DNA of 9,720 nt, from contig DATLRS010000263.1 in assembly GCA_035534535.1 (NCBI GenBank), forward strand, positions 1 to 9,720, written 5' to 3'. This document shows, one piece after another, positions 1 through 6,559 of this stretch. Numbering within the stretch: the first letter of the stretch is position 1; every line of letters begins with the position of its first letter. A model generated the notes under the pieces. That model did no database searches. It was not told where the DNA came from and saw only the letters and a program-made list of their open reading frames with translations. The position numbers and the translations under genes are program-made. Source of the DNA: DATARH01 sp035534535. GTDB taxonomy: Bacteria > Pseudomonadota > Alphaproteobacteria > ATCC43930 > CGMCC-115725.

Positions 1-708
1 ATACTCACAGGACGCGATGAAGGTGCACACGAGGCCAAGCCCGGACAGCGCCGCGAACATGCGCCCGCGGCTGATGTCGAGGGCGTTTTCGGTGGCGACC
101 AGCGTACGATCGCGGCCGGTCTCCTGCTGGATGCCGTGGCCGATCGCCAGCGCGTCGGCGCCATCGACGCGGGCGTTGCCGCGCGCCCCGAACGGCAGCC
201 GGGCGATGACACGCGGCGCGTTGTCGTCGGTCGACAGCAGATGCCGCCACCACGGTTCCGCCTCAGTCTCCTGCGGCATCGGCAGCACGCCGATCGCGGC
301 CTGGCCCTCGCTCACCGCATGGATGACCTGGTTGGGCGAACGATAAGCCAGCATCGGCGTGTGGCTGCCGTAATGGTCGCGCGCGATGTCCCACAAGCCC
401 GGCGCCTCCGGCGGCGCGAAGACCGCGATTGTAAAGGCGCCCTGCAGCCGGGTGGTCGCGGCCAGCAGCTCGCGCCACATCCGCACCAAGGTTGCCGGCG
501 GCAAGCCGCCCTGGTTGCGCGCCACCAGGCGGCGCAGGATTTCCGCCTCGCGCGCCGGCTGATGTGCGGCAACGCGAGCGTTGCTGCGCTTGTGCGCCGC
601 GACCCGCATCACAATGTCTATGCGCTCGATCAGCAGGTCCTGCAGCCTGTCGTCAATCCCGTCGATGCGTCGGCGCAACTGTGCGAGATCGGCCGGGGTA
701 TCTGACAT
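1..708 (-). CDS. Chorismate mutase (AroQ type) with reduced prephenate-dehydratase/ACT-like tail; 3' end outside the window
   Basis: The reading frame is open from the ATG at 708 to the window edge (236 codons, no stop), so the C-terminus is missing. Residues 8-92 form an all-helical AroQ domain. Against the E. coli P-protein mutase, the active-site positions line up as Arg12, Arg29, Lys40, Arg53, Glu54 and Gln89. It should convert chorismate to prephenate for Phe/Tyr synthesis in the cytoplasm. Residues 93-160 resemble the first lobe of prephenate dehydratase, with 'AIGVLPMPQ' in the place of the family's 'GVVPIENS'. The second lobe and the catalytic Thr-Arg-Phe motif are not seen. Residues about 200-236 look like the start of an ACT domain. 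The gene is divergent from metX. In alphaproteobacteria such genes often lie beside hisC, which would be off the left edge here. There is no obvious Shine-Dalgarno; the start was chosen because the AroQ domain begins just after it. The mutase call is firm and the tail interpretation is inference. Confidence 0.88.
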   Translation of the reverse strand, partial: MSDTPADLAQLRRRIDGIDDRLQDLLIERIDIVMRVAAHKRSNARVAAHQPAREAEILRRLVARNQGGLPPATLVRMWRELLAATTRLQGAFTIAVFAPPEAPGLWDIARDHYGSHTPMLAYRSPNQVIHAVSEGQAAIGVLPMPQETEAEPWWRHLLSTDDNAPRVIARLPFGARGNARVDGADALAIGHGIQQETGRDRTLVATENALDISRGRMFAALSGLGLVCTFIASCEY

Positions 709-737
709 GGGTTCGATCGCTGCCGGAGAAGGCGATA

Positions 738-766
738 GTCTTAGAGTTGTGCATCGATAAAATCAA
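738..766 (-). promoter_or_regulatory. Candidate sigma-70-type promoter for the chorismate mutase gene
   Basis: On the minus strand a TTGATT hexamer (plus 761-766) lies 17 bases upstream of TAAGAC (plus 738-743), in an AT-rich island (about 741-775) within GC-rich surroundings. The -10 box is poor (3 of 6). It sits about 30 bases upstream of the start codon at 708. Support is positional and by consensus only. Confidence 0.3.
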
Positions 767-774
767 AGAAAACG

Positions 775-802
775 TTGACATGACTGGCTCCCGATCCATA
801 GC
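775..802 (+). promoter_or_regulatory. Candidate promoter for the metX-metW-phosphoesterase operon
   Basis: A perfect -35 hexamer TTGACA (775-780) is followed after 16 bases by CATAGC (797-802), a weak -10 that keeps only the central ATA. Transcription would start near 809 and give a leader of about 80 bases containing the hairpin at 812-854. No known methionine-repressor operator was recognised around it. The -35 is convincing and the -10 is not. Confidence 0.42.
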
Positions 803-811
803 TAGACGCCT

Positions 812-854
812 CCCGCCCGGCATCGCCGGCCGCGCACCGGCTGATGCCGGGGGG
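812..854 (+). promoter_or_regulatory. Strong stem-loop in the putative metX 5' leader
   Basis: Bases 816-824 pair perfectly with 843-851, and 825-829 pair with 837-841. Only T842 is bulged, and the terminal loop is 7 bases (830-836). Three more C-G pairs (812-814 with 852-854) close the base across a bulged G815, giving 17 pairs in all, almost entirely G-C. The hairpin ends 35 bases before the metX start. No U-run follows, so it is not a standard intrinsic terminator. It does not show the pseudoknot layout of SAM-II, the riboswitch often found before alphaproteobacterial metX/metA. The structure is read directly from the sequence; any regulatory role is inference. Confidence 0.5.
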
Positions 855-889
855 CGCGGCAGACGCGAAATCTCATCACAGAGCGCTCC

Positions 890-2062
890 TTGTCGATCTT
901 GACCGCCCCTCGCCTACGGCGTCCCGGCACGGACTGGCCCGGCTACAGCCTCGCGGTCGAGGAACCGCTGCGGCTCGATTGCGGGGTCGAGTTCGGCGGG
1001 TTCACGATCGCCTATCAGACCTACGGCACGCTCAACCCGGAGCGCAGCAACGCGATCCTGATCTGCCATGCGCTGACCGGCGACCAGTATGTCGCCGACC
1101 CGCATCCCTTGACCGGCAACCCCGGCTGGTGGACGACGCTGGTCGGCCCCGGCGGCGTGCTCGATACCGAGCGGTATTTCCTCATTTGCGCCAATGCGCT
1201 GGGCGGCTGCATGGGCACCACCGGGCCGCGCGACAGCAACCCGGCGACGGGCGAGCCCTGGGCGCTCGACTTTCCGGTGATCACGATCCGCGACATGGTG
1301 CGGGCGCAAAAGCGGCTCATCGAGCATCTCGGCATCGACCAGCTGTTCTGCGTCATCGGCGGCTCGATGGGCGCCATGCAGGCGCTGCAATGGGCGTCGA
1401 GCTACCCCGACGCGGTGTTTGCGACGGTGCCGATCGCCGGCGCGGCGCGGCACTCGGCGCAGAACATCGCGTTCCACGAGGTCGGCCGGCAGGCGATCAT
1501 GGCCGACCCGGATTGGAGCGGCGGGCGCTATCTCACACTCGGCCGCAGCCCGTCGCGCGGGCTCGCCGTGGCGCGCATGGCGGCGCACATCACCTATCTG
1601 TCGGAGGCGGCGCTGCACCGCAAGTTCGGCCGCAACCTGCAGGACCGCAACGCGGTGACCTATGGGTTCGACGCGGATTTCCAGGTAGAGAGCTACCTGC
1701 GCCATCAAGGCAGCACCTTTGTCGACCGGTTCGATGCCAACTCCTACCTCTACATCACGCGGGCGATGGATTATTTCGACCTCGCCGCCGAGCATGGCGG
1801 CTCGCTGCCGGCCGCCTTTGCCGGCAATCAGCCGCGCTTCTGTATCGTCTCGTTCACCAGCGACTGGCTGTTTCCGACCGCGGAGAGCCGCGCGCTGGTG
1901 CATGCCCTCAACGCGGTCGCCGCCAATGTCAGCTTTGTCGAGATCGAGACCGACAAGGGGCATGACGCGTTTCTGCTGCACGAGCCCGAGCTGTTCGCGA
2001 CGTTGCGCGGCTTCCTGAGCGGCTGCGCCGAGCATCGCGGCCTGACGCGCTTCTGGACGTGA
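890..2062 (+). CDS. metX: Homoserine O-acyltransferase MetX
   Basis: This 390-residue alpha/beta-hydrolase-fold enzyme transfers an acyl group to the hydroxyl of L-homoserine, activating it for sulfur incorporation into methionine in the cytoplasm. The family is classically acetyl-CoA dependent, but some MetX enzymes use succinyl-CoA, and the sequence alone does not settle which applies. The nucleophile-elbow Ser159 lies in GGSMGAMQ, with catalytic Asp325 (SFTSDWLFP) and His358 (KGHDAFLL). Other family landmarks are CHALTGDQ (59-66), GGCMGTTGP (105-113) and HSAQNIAFHE (188-197). Full length matches the family. The chosen start is TTG at 890, with another TTG at 899 also possible. There is no in-frame ATG before the conserved region, and the Shine-Dalgarno is weak. 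The gene overlaps metW by the 4 bases GTGA. The long near-identical stretches shared with remembered Bradyrhizobium-type MetX make the assignment firm. Confidence 0.96.
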   Translation: MSILTAPRLRRPGTDWPGYSLAVEEPLRLDCGVEFGGFTIAYQTYGTLNPERSNAILICHALTGDQYVADPHPLTGNPGWWTTLVGPGGVLDTERYFLICANALGGCMGTTGPRDSNPATGEPWALDFPVITIRDMVRAQKRLIEHLGIDQLFCVIGGSMGAMQALQWASSYPDAVFATVPIAGAARHSAQNIAFHEVGRQAIMADPDWSGGRYLTLGRSPSRGLAVARMAAHITYLSEAALHRKFGRNLQDRNAVTYGFDADFQVESYLRHQGSTFVDRFDANSYLYITRAMDYFDLAAEHGGSLPAAFAGNQPRFCIVSFTSDWLFPTAESRALVHALNAVAANVSFVEIETDKGHDAFLLHEPELFATLRGFLSGCAEHRGLTRFWT

Positions 2063-2772
2063 ACCGCAGCGCCGCCCTGCCGCGCGACGTCGGCGCGCCC
2101 GAGAGGGCGACGGTGGCTCCGGCCGTCGCCGAGCTGCGGCGCGATCTGCGCCTGATCGCCGACATGATCGAGCCGGGCGCGCGGGTGCTCGACATCGGCT
2201 GCGGCGACGGCGCGCTGCTCGCCTATCTGGCGCGCGAGAAGGAGGTCGACGCCCGCGGCATCGAGCTGAGCCAATCCGGGGTTAACGCCGGGGTGCGTCA
2301 CGGCCTGTCGGTGATCCAGGGCGACGCCGACCGCGATCTCGAAGCCTTTCCCGACGGCGCCTTCGATGTCGTGGTGCTGAGCCAGACCCTGCAGGCGACG
2401 CGCCAGCCGCGGCAGGTGCTCGAGGAGCTGGTGCGCATCGGCAGGCAGGCGATCGTGTCGTTTCCGAATTTCGGCTTCTGGCGCATCCGCCTGCGCCTGT
2501 TGTTGCGTGGCCGCATGCCGGCGACCGAGCTGCTGCACAATTCGTGGTACGACACGCCCAACATCCATCTCTGCACGATCCGCGATTTTGTCGCGCTGTG
2601 CGACGAGCTTGGCGTACGGATCGAGCGCAGCCTGACACTCGACCGGCACGGCCGCCCATATTCGCTCGACCCGCGCGGCAGCCTGGCCAATCTGCTGGCC
2701 GAGCAGGGCGTCTTTGTGCTGTCCGGCAAGCGGACAAAGCCTGGGACTGATCCCCCGAGGGCTGCCCGATGA
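2059..2772 (+). CDS. metW: MetW, methionine biosynthesis protein with methyltransferase-like fold
   Basis: The product has 237 residues and a Rossmann-type class I methyltransferase fold. The glycine-rich SAM-binding motif is VLDIGCGDG (43-51), followed by acidic Glu69 at the end of strand 2 and VVLSQTLQ (105-112). The family hallmarks FPNFGFW (135-141) and WYDTPNIHLCTI (163-174) identify MetW rather than a general methyltransferase. MetW is encoded next to MetX in many proteobacteria and supports homoserine acylation; its own chemistry is not firmly settled. The N-terminus is about 25 residues longer than the MetW core. The GTG at 2059 was chosen because it overlaps the metX stop as GTGA, the typical arrangement for coupled translation. 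The gene ends in an ATGA overlap with the phosphoesterase gene. Confidence 0.94.
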   Translation: MNRSAALPRDVGAPERATVAPAVAELRRDLRLIADMIEPGARVLDIGCGDGALLAYLAREKEVDARGIELSQSGVNAGVRHGLSVIQGDADRDLEAFPDGAFDVVVLSQTLQATRQPRQVLEELVRIGRQAIVSFPNFGFWRIRLRLLLRGRMPATELLHNSWYDTPNIHLCTIRDFVALCDELGVRIERSLTLDRHGRPYSLDPRGSLANLLAEQGVFVLSGKRTKPGTDPPRAAR

Positions 2773-3617
2773 TCCTCGCCCAGATCTCCGATACCCACAT
2801 CCTGGCGCCGGGACGGCGGCACCGGGTCCCGGTGCGGGCCGCCGCACCGGGCAGCGAGCGGGTGTATGGCGAATTCGACACCGCAGAACACCTCGCGCAC
2901 GCCATCGCCGCGCTCAATGCGGCGGTGCCGCTGCCCGATGTCGTGGTGGTCACCGGCGACCTGGTCGATCATGGCGAGCCGGCAGAATACGAGCACCTCT
3001 GTGCCCTGCTGGCGCCGCTGCGCATGCCGGTTTTCGTCATTCCCGGCAATCACGATGCGCGCGAGCCGCTGCGCGCAGCGTTTCGCGCCGGGGGCTACCT
3101 TCCGCAAGCGGGATACCTGCAATATGCGATCGAGGATTATCCGCTGCGCATTCTCGCGCTGGATACCCTCGTTCCCGGCCACCATCACGGCAGCCTGTGC
3201 GCCGAGCGACTGTTGTGGCTCGAGACCGCGCTCGCGGCGCAACCCGACCGGCCGACCGCGATCCTGATGCACCACCCACCGTTCGCGACCGGGATCGCCC
3301 ACATGGACAGATACGGGCTCGACAATGCCGTGGGCCTGGCCGGGATCGTCGCGCGCCACAAGCAGGTCGAGCGCATCCTGTGCGGCCATCTGCACCGCGC
3401 GATCGACCGCCGCTTTGCCGGCACGGTCGCCGGCACCGCGCCGAGCACGGCGCACCAGATCGGACTCGATCTGTGTCCCGAGGCGCCGCTGCACTTCACG
3501 TTCGAGCCGCCCGGCTATCAGCTGCATGTCTGGGACAAGGACAGCGGCCTCGTCACCCACACGGCCGTGTTCGGCGACTGGCCCGGGCCCGGCCGCCCCG
3601 CTGCCGCGGCGCCCTAA
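2769..3617 (+). CDS. Class III metallophosphoesterase, CpdA/Icc-like phosphodiesterase
   Basis: This is a 282-residue calcineurin-like phosphoesterase, predicted cytoplasmic with two metal ions. All five metal-ligand motifs are present in order: D8-x-H10 (SDTH), GD with D64 (TGDLVDHG), GNHD 93-96, the His pair 168-169 (MHHPPF) and GHLH 206-209. The order and spacing fit the cyclic-nucleotide phosphodiesterase-like group (CpdA, Rv0805). Cyclic AMP, glycerophosphodiesters or other phosphodiesters remain possible substrates. Between SDTH and the conserved VYGEFDT, residues 13-31 form an Arg/Ala/Pro-rich stretch that is longer than in the relatives I recall. The start overlaps the metW stop as ATGA, with GAGGG 7 bases upstream as ribosome-binding site. 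It is therefore the last gene of the metX operon, and it converges with the importer operon 6 bases downstream. Confidence 0.88.
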   Translation: MILAQISDTHILAPGRRHRVPVRAAAPGSERVYGEFDTAEHLAHAIAALNAAVPLPDVVVVTGDLVDHGEPAEYEHLCALLAPLRMPVFVIPGNHDAREPLRAAFRAGGYLPQAGYLQYAIEDYPLRILALDTLVPGHHHGSLCAERLLWLETALAAQPDRPTAILMHHPPFATGIAHMDRYGLDNAVGLAGIVARHKQVERILCGHLHRAIDRRFAGTVAGTAPSTAHQIGLDLCPEAPLHFTFEPPGYQLHVWDKDSGLVTHTAVFGDWPGPGRPAAAAP

Positions 3618-3623
3618 CGGGCG
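3610..3623. terminator. Weak hairpin at the convergent operon ends
   Basis: CGCCC (3610-3614) pairs with GGGCG (3619-3623) around a 4-base loop holding the phosphoesterase TAA stop. The opposing stop codon (3624-3626) abuts the stem. No T-run follows on either strand, so this is at best a minor or factor-assisted end signal for two operons that collide here. The upstream stretch at about 3578-3600 is also highly self-complementary GC. Confidence 0.2.
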
Positions 3624-4637
3624 TCAGGCCGATTCCGCCAGCGGCTCCAGGCGACGCACACCAGGGGCCGCGTCGAGCGCATCATAGAGGTGACAGGCGA
3701 CGAGGCTGCCTTCGATTTCCCGGAGCACCGGCGCGGTTTCGGCGCAGCGCGCCATCGCCCGCGGGCAGCGCGGATGAAAGCGGCAGCCGGAGGGCGGGTT
3801 GAGCGGGCTCGGCACCTCGCCCGGCAGAATGATCTCCTCGCGCCGCTCGTCGGGATGGATCGGCAACGCCGCGGAAAACAGCGCTTCGGTATAGGGGTGC
3901 TTCGGCGCGCGGGCGAGCGCGCGCGCTTCGCCGGTCTCGACGATCTGACCGAGATACATGACCGCGATCGTGTGGCTCATATGCGCGACAGCGGCGAGGT
4001 CATGCGCGATGAACAGATAGGACAGCCCGAGCCGGGCCTGCAGATCGCGCAACAGATTGAGGATCTGCGCCCGGATCGACACGTCGAGGGCCGATACCGG
4101 CTCGTCGAGCACGATCAGCTTGGGCGACAGCGAGAGCGCGCGGGCGATCGCGATGCGCTGCCGCTGTCCGCCAGAGAATTCGTGCGGAAAGAGGTCGGCG
4201 GCATGCGCCGGCAGGCCGACCACCTCAAGCAGCCCAAGGACGCGCTCGCGCACCTCGGCAGCCTGCAGTCGTTCGTTGGTGACCAGCGGCTCGGCGATGA
4301 TCGCGCTGATCCGCATGCGCGGATTGAGCGAGGCATAGGGATCCTGGAACACCGCCTGGACCGATTTGCGGTAATTGCGCCGCCCGGCGGCGTCGAGTTC
4401 CTGCAGGTCGCACCCCTCGAAGCGCATCGTGCCGCCGGTCGGCTGTTCGAGCCCGAGCACGAGTTTCGACGTGGTGGTCTTGCCGCAGCCGGATTCGCCG
4501 ACGATGCCGAGGGTCTGCCCCTGCTCGATCGCGAACGAGATGCCGTCCACCGCGCGCACCACCCCGCGATCGCCGCCGAATACGCCGCGGCGGGCGTGAA
4601 AATGCTTGCTGAGACCGCTCGCCTCGATGACGTACAT
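3624..4637 (-). CDS. Dipeptide/oligopeptide-type ABC importer ATPase, DppF/OppF-like
   Basis: This 337-residue ATPase of the peptide/opine/nickel uptake family pairs with the neighbouring ATPase to drive the importer. Motifs are Walker A GESGCGKT (47-54), Q-loop Gln98, signature FSGGQRQR (154-161), Walker B LIVLDEP (174-180) and switch His212. The C-terminal oligopeptide-transporter extension has Cys285, Cys291, Cys298 and Cys315, the pattern that binds an iron-sulfur cluster in characterised Dpp/Opp-type ATPases. The start is the ATG at 4637, which shares its A with the upstream TGA (TGATG) and has GGAG about 9 bases before it. The open frame continues well upstream of this ATG, but there it is only a shadow of the upstream ATPase gene. 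This is the last gene of the importer operon. Confidence 0.93.
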   Translation of the reverse strand: MYVIEASGLSKHFHARRGVFGGDRGVVRAVDGISFAIEQGQTLGIVGESGCGKTTTSKLVLGLEQPTGGTMRFEGCDLQELDAAGRRNYRKSVQAVFQDPYASLNPRMRISAIIAEPLVTNERLQAAEVRERVLGLLEVVGLPAHAADLFPHEFSGGQRQRIAIARALSLSPKLIVLDEPVSALDVSIRAQILNLLRDLQARLGLSYLFIAHDLAAVAHMSHTIAVMYLGQIVETGEARALARAPKHPYTEALFSAALPIHPDERREEIILPGEVPSPLNPPSGCRFHPRCPRAMARCAETAPVLREIEGSLVACHLYDALDAAPGVRRLEPLAESA

Positions 4638-5656
4638 CACGCGGCTCCACTGGCGACGCGCAAGTCGGTGCCGGCAGCCACCGGCTCGGCCAGCCAGCAG
4701 CGCGCGATCCGGCCTTCTTCCGGCGTGAAGGCCGGCGGGGCGGCGTCGCGGCAGCGCGGCATCACTTGCGGGCAGCGCGGCGCGAAGGAGCAGCCCGGCG
4801 GCAGCGCGGCGAGATTGGGCGGCTGCCCTTCGATCGCAGTGAGCCGCTGGTCGGGGTCGCCCATCCGCGGGATCGAGTTCAAAAGCGCCATCGTGTAGGG
4901 GTGCGCCGGGGCGTTGAAGATGCGCGAGACGGGCCCCGCTTCGATCACCCGCCCGGCATACATCACCGCCAGCTGGTCGCACATCTTGGCGACGATGCCG
5001 AGATTGTGGGTGATGAAGATCAGCGCGAGACCATGCTCCCGCTGCAGGTCGCGCAGCAGGTTGAGATATTGCGCCTGGATCGTCAGGTCGAGACTGGTGG
5101 TGGGCTCGTCGGCGATCAGCAGGCGCGGCTCGCAGGAAATCCCGATCGCCCCGACGATGCGCTGGCGCATGCCGCCCGACATCTCGTGCGGGTATTGCCT
5201 GACGCGCGTCTCGGGCGACGGGATGCGCACCGCCTTCAACAGCTCGCGCGCCCGGCGCCACGCCGTGCTGCGGCTCACGCCCTCATGCACCCGGATCGGC
5301 TCGGCCACCTGGTTGCCGATCGTAAACAGCGGGTTGAGCGAGGCCATCGGGTCCTGCAGGATCATCGCGATCCGCTTGCCGCGGATTTCCTGCATCTCGG
5401 CATCGGATTTGGTGACGAGATCCTCGCCCTCGAACATCATGCGGCCGCCGACGATCCGCGCCGCCGGCGGCAGCACGCGCAACAGAGTGAGGGCGAGCGT
5501 GCTCTTGCCCGAGCCGGATTCGCCAACGATGCCGAGCGTCTCGCCGGCGTTGACGCGGAGCGACACCTCGTCGACGGCGCGGATCACCCGCGTCCCCTGC
5601 GCCGAGACGTAGTGGGTCGACAGGTTGTCGAGCTCAAGCAGCGGAGCGGCGGTCAT
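4637..5656 (-). CDS. Dipeptide/oligopeptide-type ABC importer ATPase, DppD/OppD-like
   Basis: This 339-residue ATPase is the other half of the nucleotide-binding pair. Motifs are Walker A GESGSGKS (45-52), Q-loop Gln101, signature MSGGMRQR (159-166), Walker B LLIADEP (179-185) and switch His217. The 'M-S-G-G-M-R-Q-R' signature is typical of DppD/OppD, against 'L/F-S-G-G-Q-R-Q-R' for the DppF type, which sets the order D then F. The D-loop reads TTSLD where TTALD is more usual, a conservative change. C-terminal Cys289, Cys295, Cys302 and Cys320 match the iron-sulfur-binding extension. Start and stop both form TGATG junctions with the neighbouring genes, and no strong ribosome-binding site is seen, so translation probably depends on coupling to the permease gene. 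Confidence 0.93.
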   Translation of the reverse strand: MTAAPLLELDNLSTHYVSAQGTRVIRAVDEVSLRVNAGETLGIVGESGSGKSTLALTLLRVLPPAARIVGGRMMFEGEDLVTKSDAEMQEIRGKRIAMILQDPMASLNPLFTIGNQVAEPIRVHEGVSRSTAWRRARELLKAVRIPSPETRVRQYPHEMSGGMRQRIVGAIGISCEPRLLIADEPTTSLDLTIQAQYLNLLRDLQREHGLALIFITHNLGIVAKMCDQLAVMYAGRVIEAGPVSRIFNAPAHPYTMALLNSIPRMGDPDQRLTAIEGQPPNLAALPPGCSFAPRCPQVMPRCRDAAPPAFTPEEGRIARCWLAEPVAAGTDLRVASGAA

Positions 5657-6555
5657 CAAAGCTGCCGCAGCTGCGGGTCGAGCTTCACCCGGAGCCAGTC
5701 GCCGAGCAGGTTCGCCGCCAGCACCATCAGCATGATGCAGCCGCCGGGGAACACGGTCAGCCACCAGTAGCCAACCATCAGCCCCTCCTTGCCGTCGGCC
5801 AGCATCAGCCCCCAGGCCGGCTCGGGCGGCGGCACGCCGACGCCGAGGAACGACAGCGAGGCCTCGGCGACGATAACCACGCCCAGCATCAGCGTGCCGA
5901 GCACGATCGCGGTGTTGACGACGTTGGGCAGGATGTGGCGCCGCATGATCGTCCATTTCGAGCAGCCGGCGACGATCGCCAGCCGGACGAACTCGCGCTC
6001 CTTCAGCGACAGGACTTCGCCCCGGATGACCCGCGCATAGCGCGTCCAATAGACAGCGCCGAGGATGATCACGATGTTCCACATGCTGGGGCCGACGATG
6101 GCGGCGAGAAAGATCGCGAAGGTCAAGGCCGGCAGCGCGAGCCAGGTGTCGGTCAGGCGCATCACCAGCTGGTCGACCCAGCCGCCAAGATAGCCCGAGA
6201 CAATGCCGAGCACGGTGCCGACAAAGCCGGCAAAGATGACCGCCGTAAACCCGACGACCATCGAGATGCGAGCGCCGAAAATCAGCCGGGAGAGCACATC
6301 GCGGCCTAGCTGGTCGGTACCGAGCAGGTATTCGGTGCTGCCGCCGGCCTGCCAGAACGGCGGATGGAAGCGCGCCGACAGGATCCCGACCTCGGGGTCG
6401 TGCGGCGCCAACTGATTGGCGAAAACCGCCAGGAAGGCGATGACCGCGAGGATCAGGATCGGGATCACCGGATACTCGCCGAACCGGATCCGGCGGATGG
6501 CGAGAAAGCGCGACTCGCGCGCCGGAAGCCGGATGACGTCAGCAGGAATGCTCAT
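5656..6555 (-). CDS. Dipeptide/oligopeptide-type ABC importer permease, DppC/OppC-like
   Basis: This is a 299-residue inner-membrane permease subunit. A cytoplasmic N-terminus with many Arg residues is followed by a first membrane segment at about 28-48. A periplasmic stretch ends in the hallmark LLGTDQLGRDVLSRLIFGAR (77-96), and further membrane segments follow at about 97-120, 138-156, 159-172, 212-234 and 262-284. The EAA-type coupling loop that docks on the ATPases is at about 187-211 (REFVRLAIVAG...ILPN). Length and architecture are normal for the family. The ATG at 6555 lies 4 bases after the stop of the partner permease, with GGGGAA upstream. The stop overlaps the ATPase start. Confidence 0.93.
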   Translation of the reverse strand: MSIPADVIRLPARESRFLAIRRIRFGEYPVIPILILAVIAFLAVFANQLAPHDPEVGILSARFHPPFWQAGGSTEYLLGTDQLGRDVLSRLIFGARISMVVGFTAVIFAGFVGTVLGIVSGYLGGWVDQLVMRLTDTWLALPALTFAIFLAAIVGPSMWNIVIILGAVYWTRYARVIRGEVLSLKEREFVRLAIVAGCSKWTIMRRHILPNVVNTAIVLGTLMLGVVIVAEASLSFLGVGVPPPEPAWGLMLADGKEGLMVGYWWLTVFPGGCIMLMVLAANLLGDWLRVKLDPQLRQL

Positions 6556-6559
6556 GGCG

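Noticed and set aside
1..708. Full bifunctional P-protein (chorismate mutase/prephenate dehydratase)
   Set aside because: The dehydratase catalytic TRF motif and second lobe are not present in the visible part, so the dehydratase function is not claimed.
812..854. Intrinsic terminator in the metX leader
   Set aside because: The stem is strong, but the downstream side is G/C-rich with no T-run.
804..889. SAM-II type riboswitch before metX
   Set aside because: The expected short H-type pseudoknot and its A-rich conserved segments were not found. The leader is instead dominated by one long simple hairpin.
3578..3600. GC palindromes near the end of the phosphoesterase gene as a bidirectional terminator
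   Set aside because: They lie inside codons for a Gly/Pro/Arg-rich tail, are expected by chance at this composition, and have no T-run.
4638..5261. Upstream extension of the DppF-like open frame to 545 codons
   Set aside because: The extra part is in the wrong frame of the DppD-like gene and has no family similarity. The family begins at the ATG at 4637, which also forms the TGATG junction.
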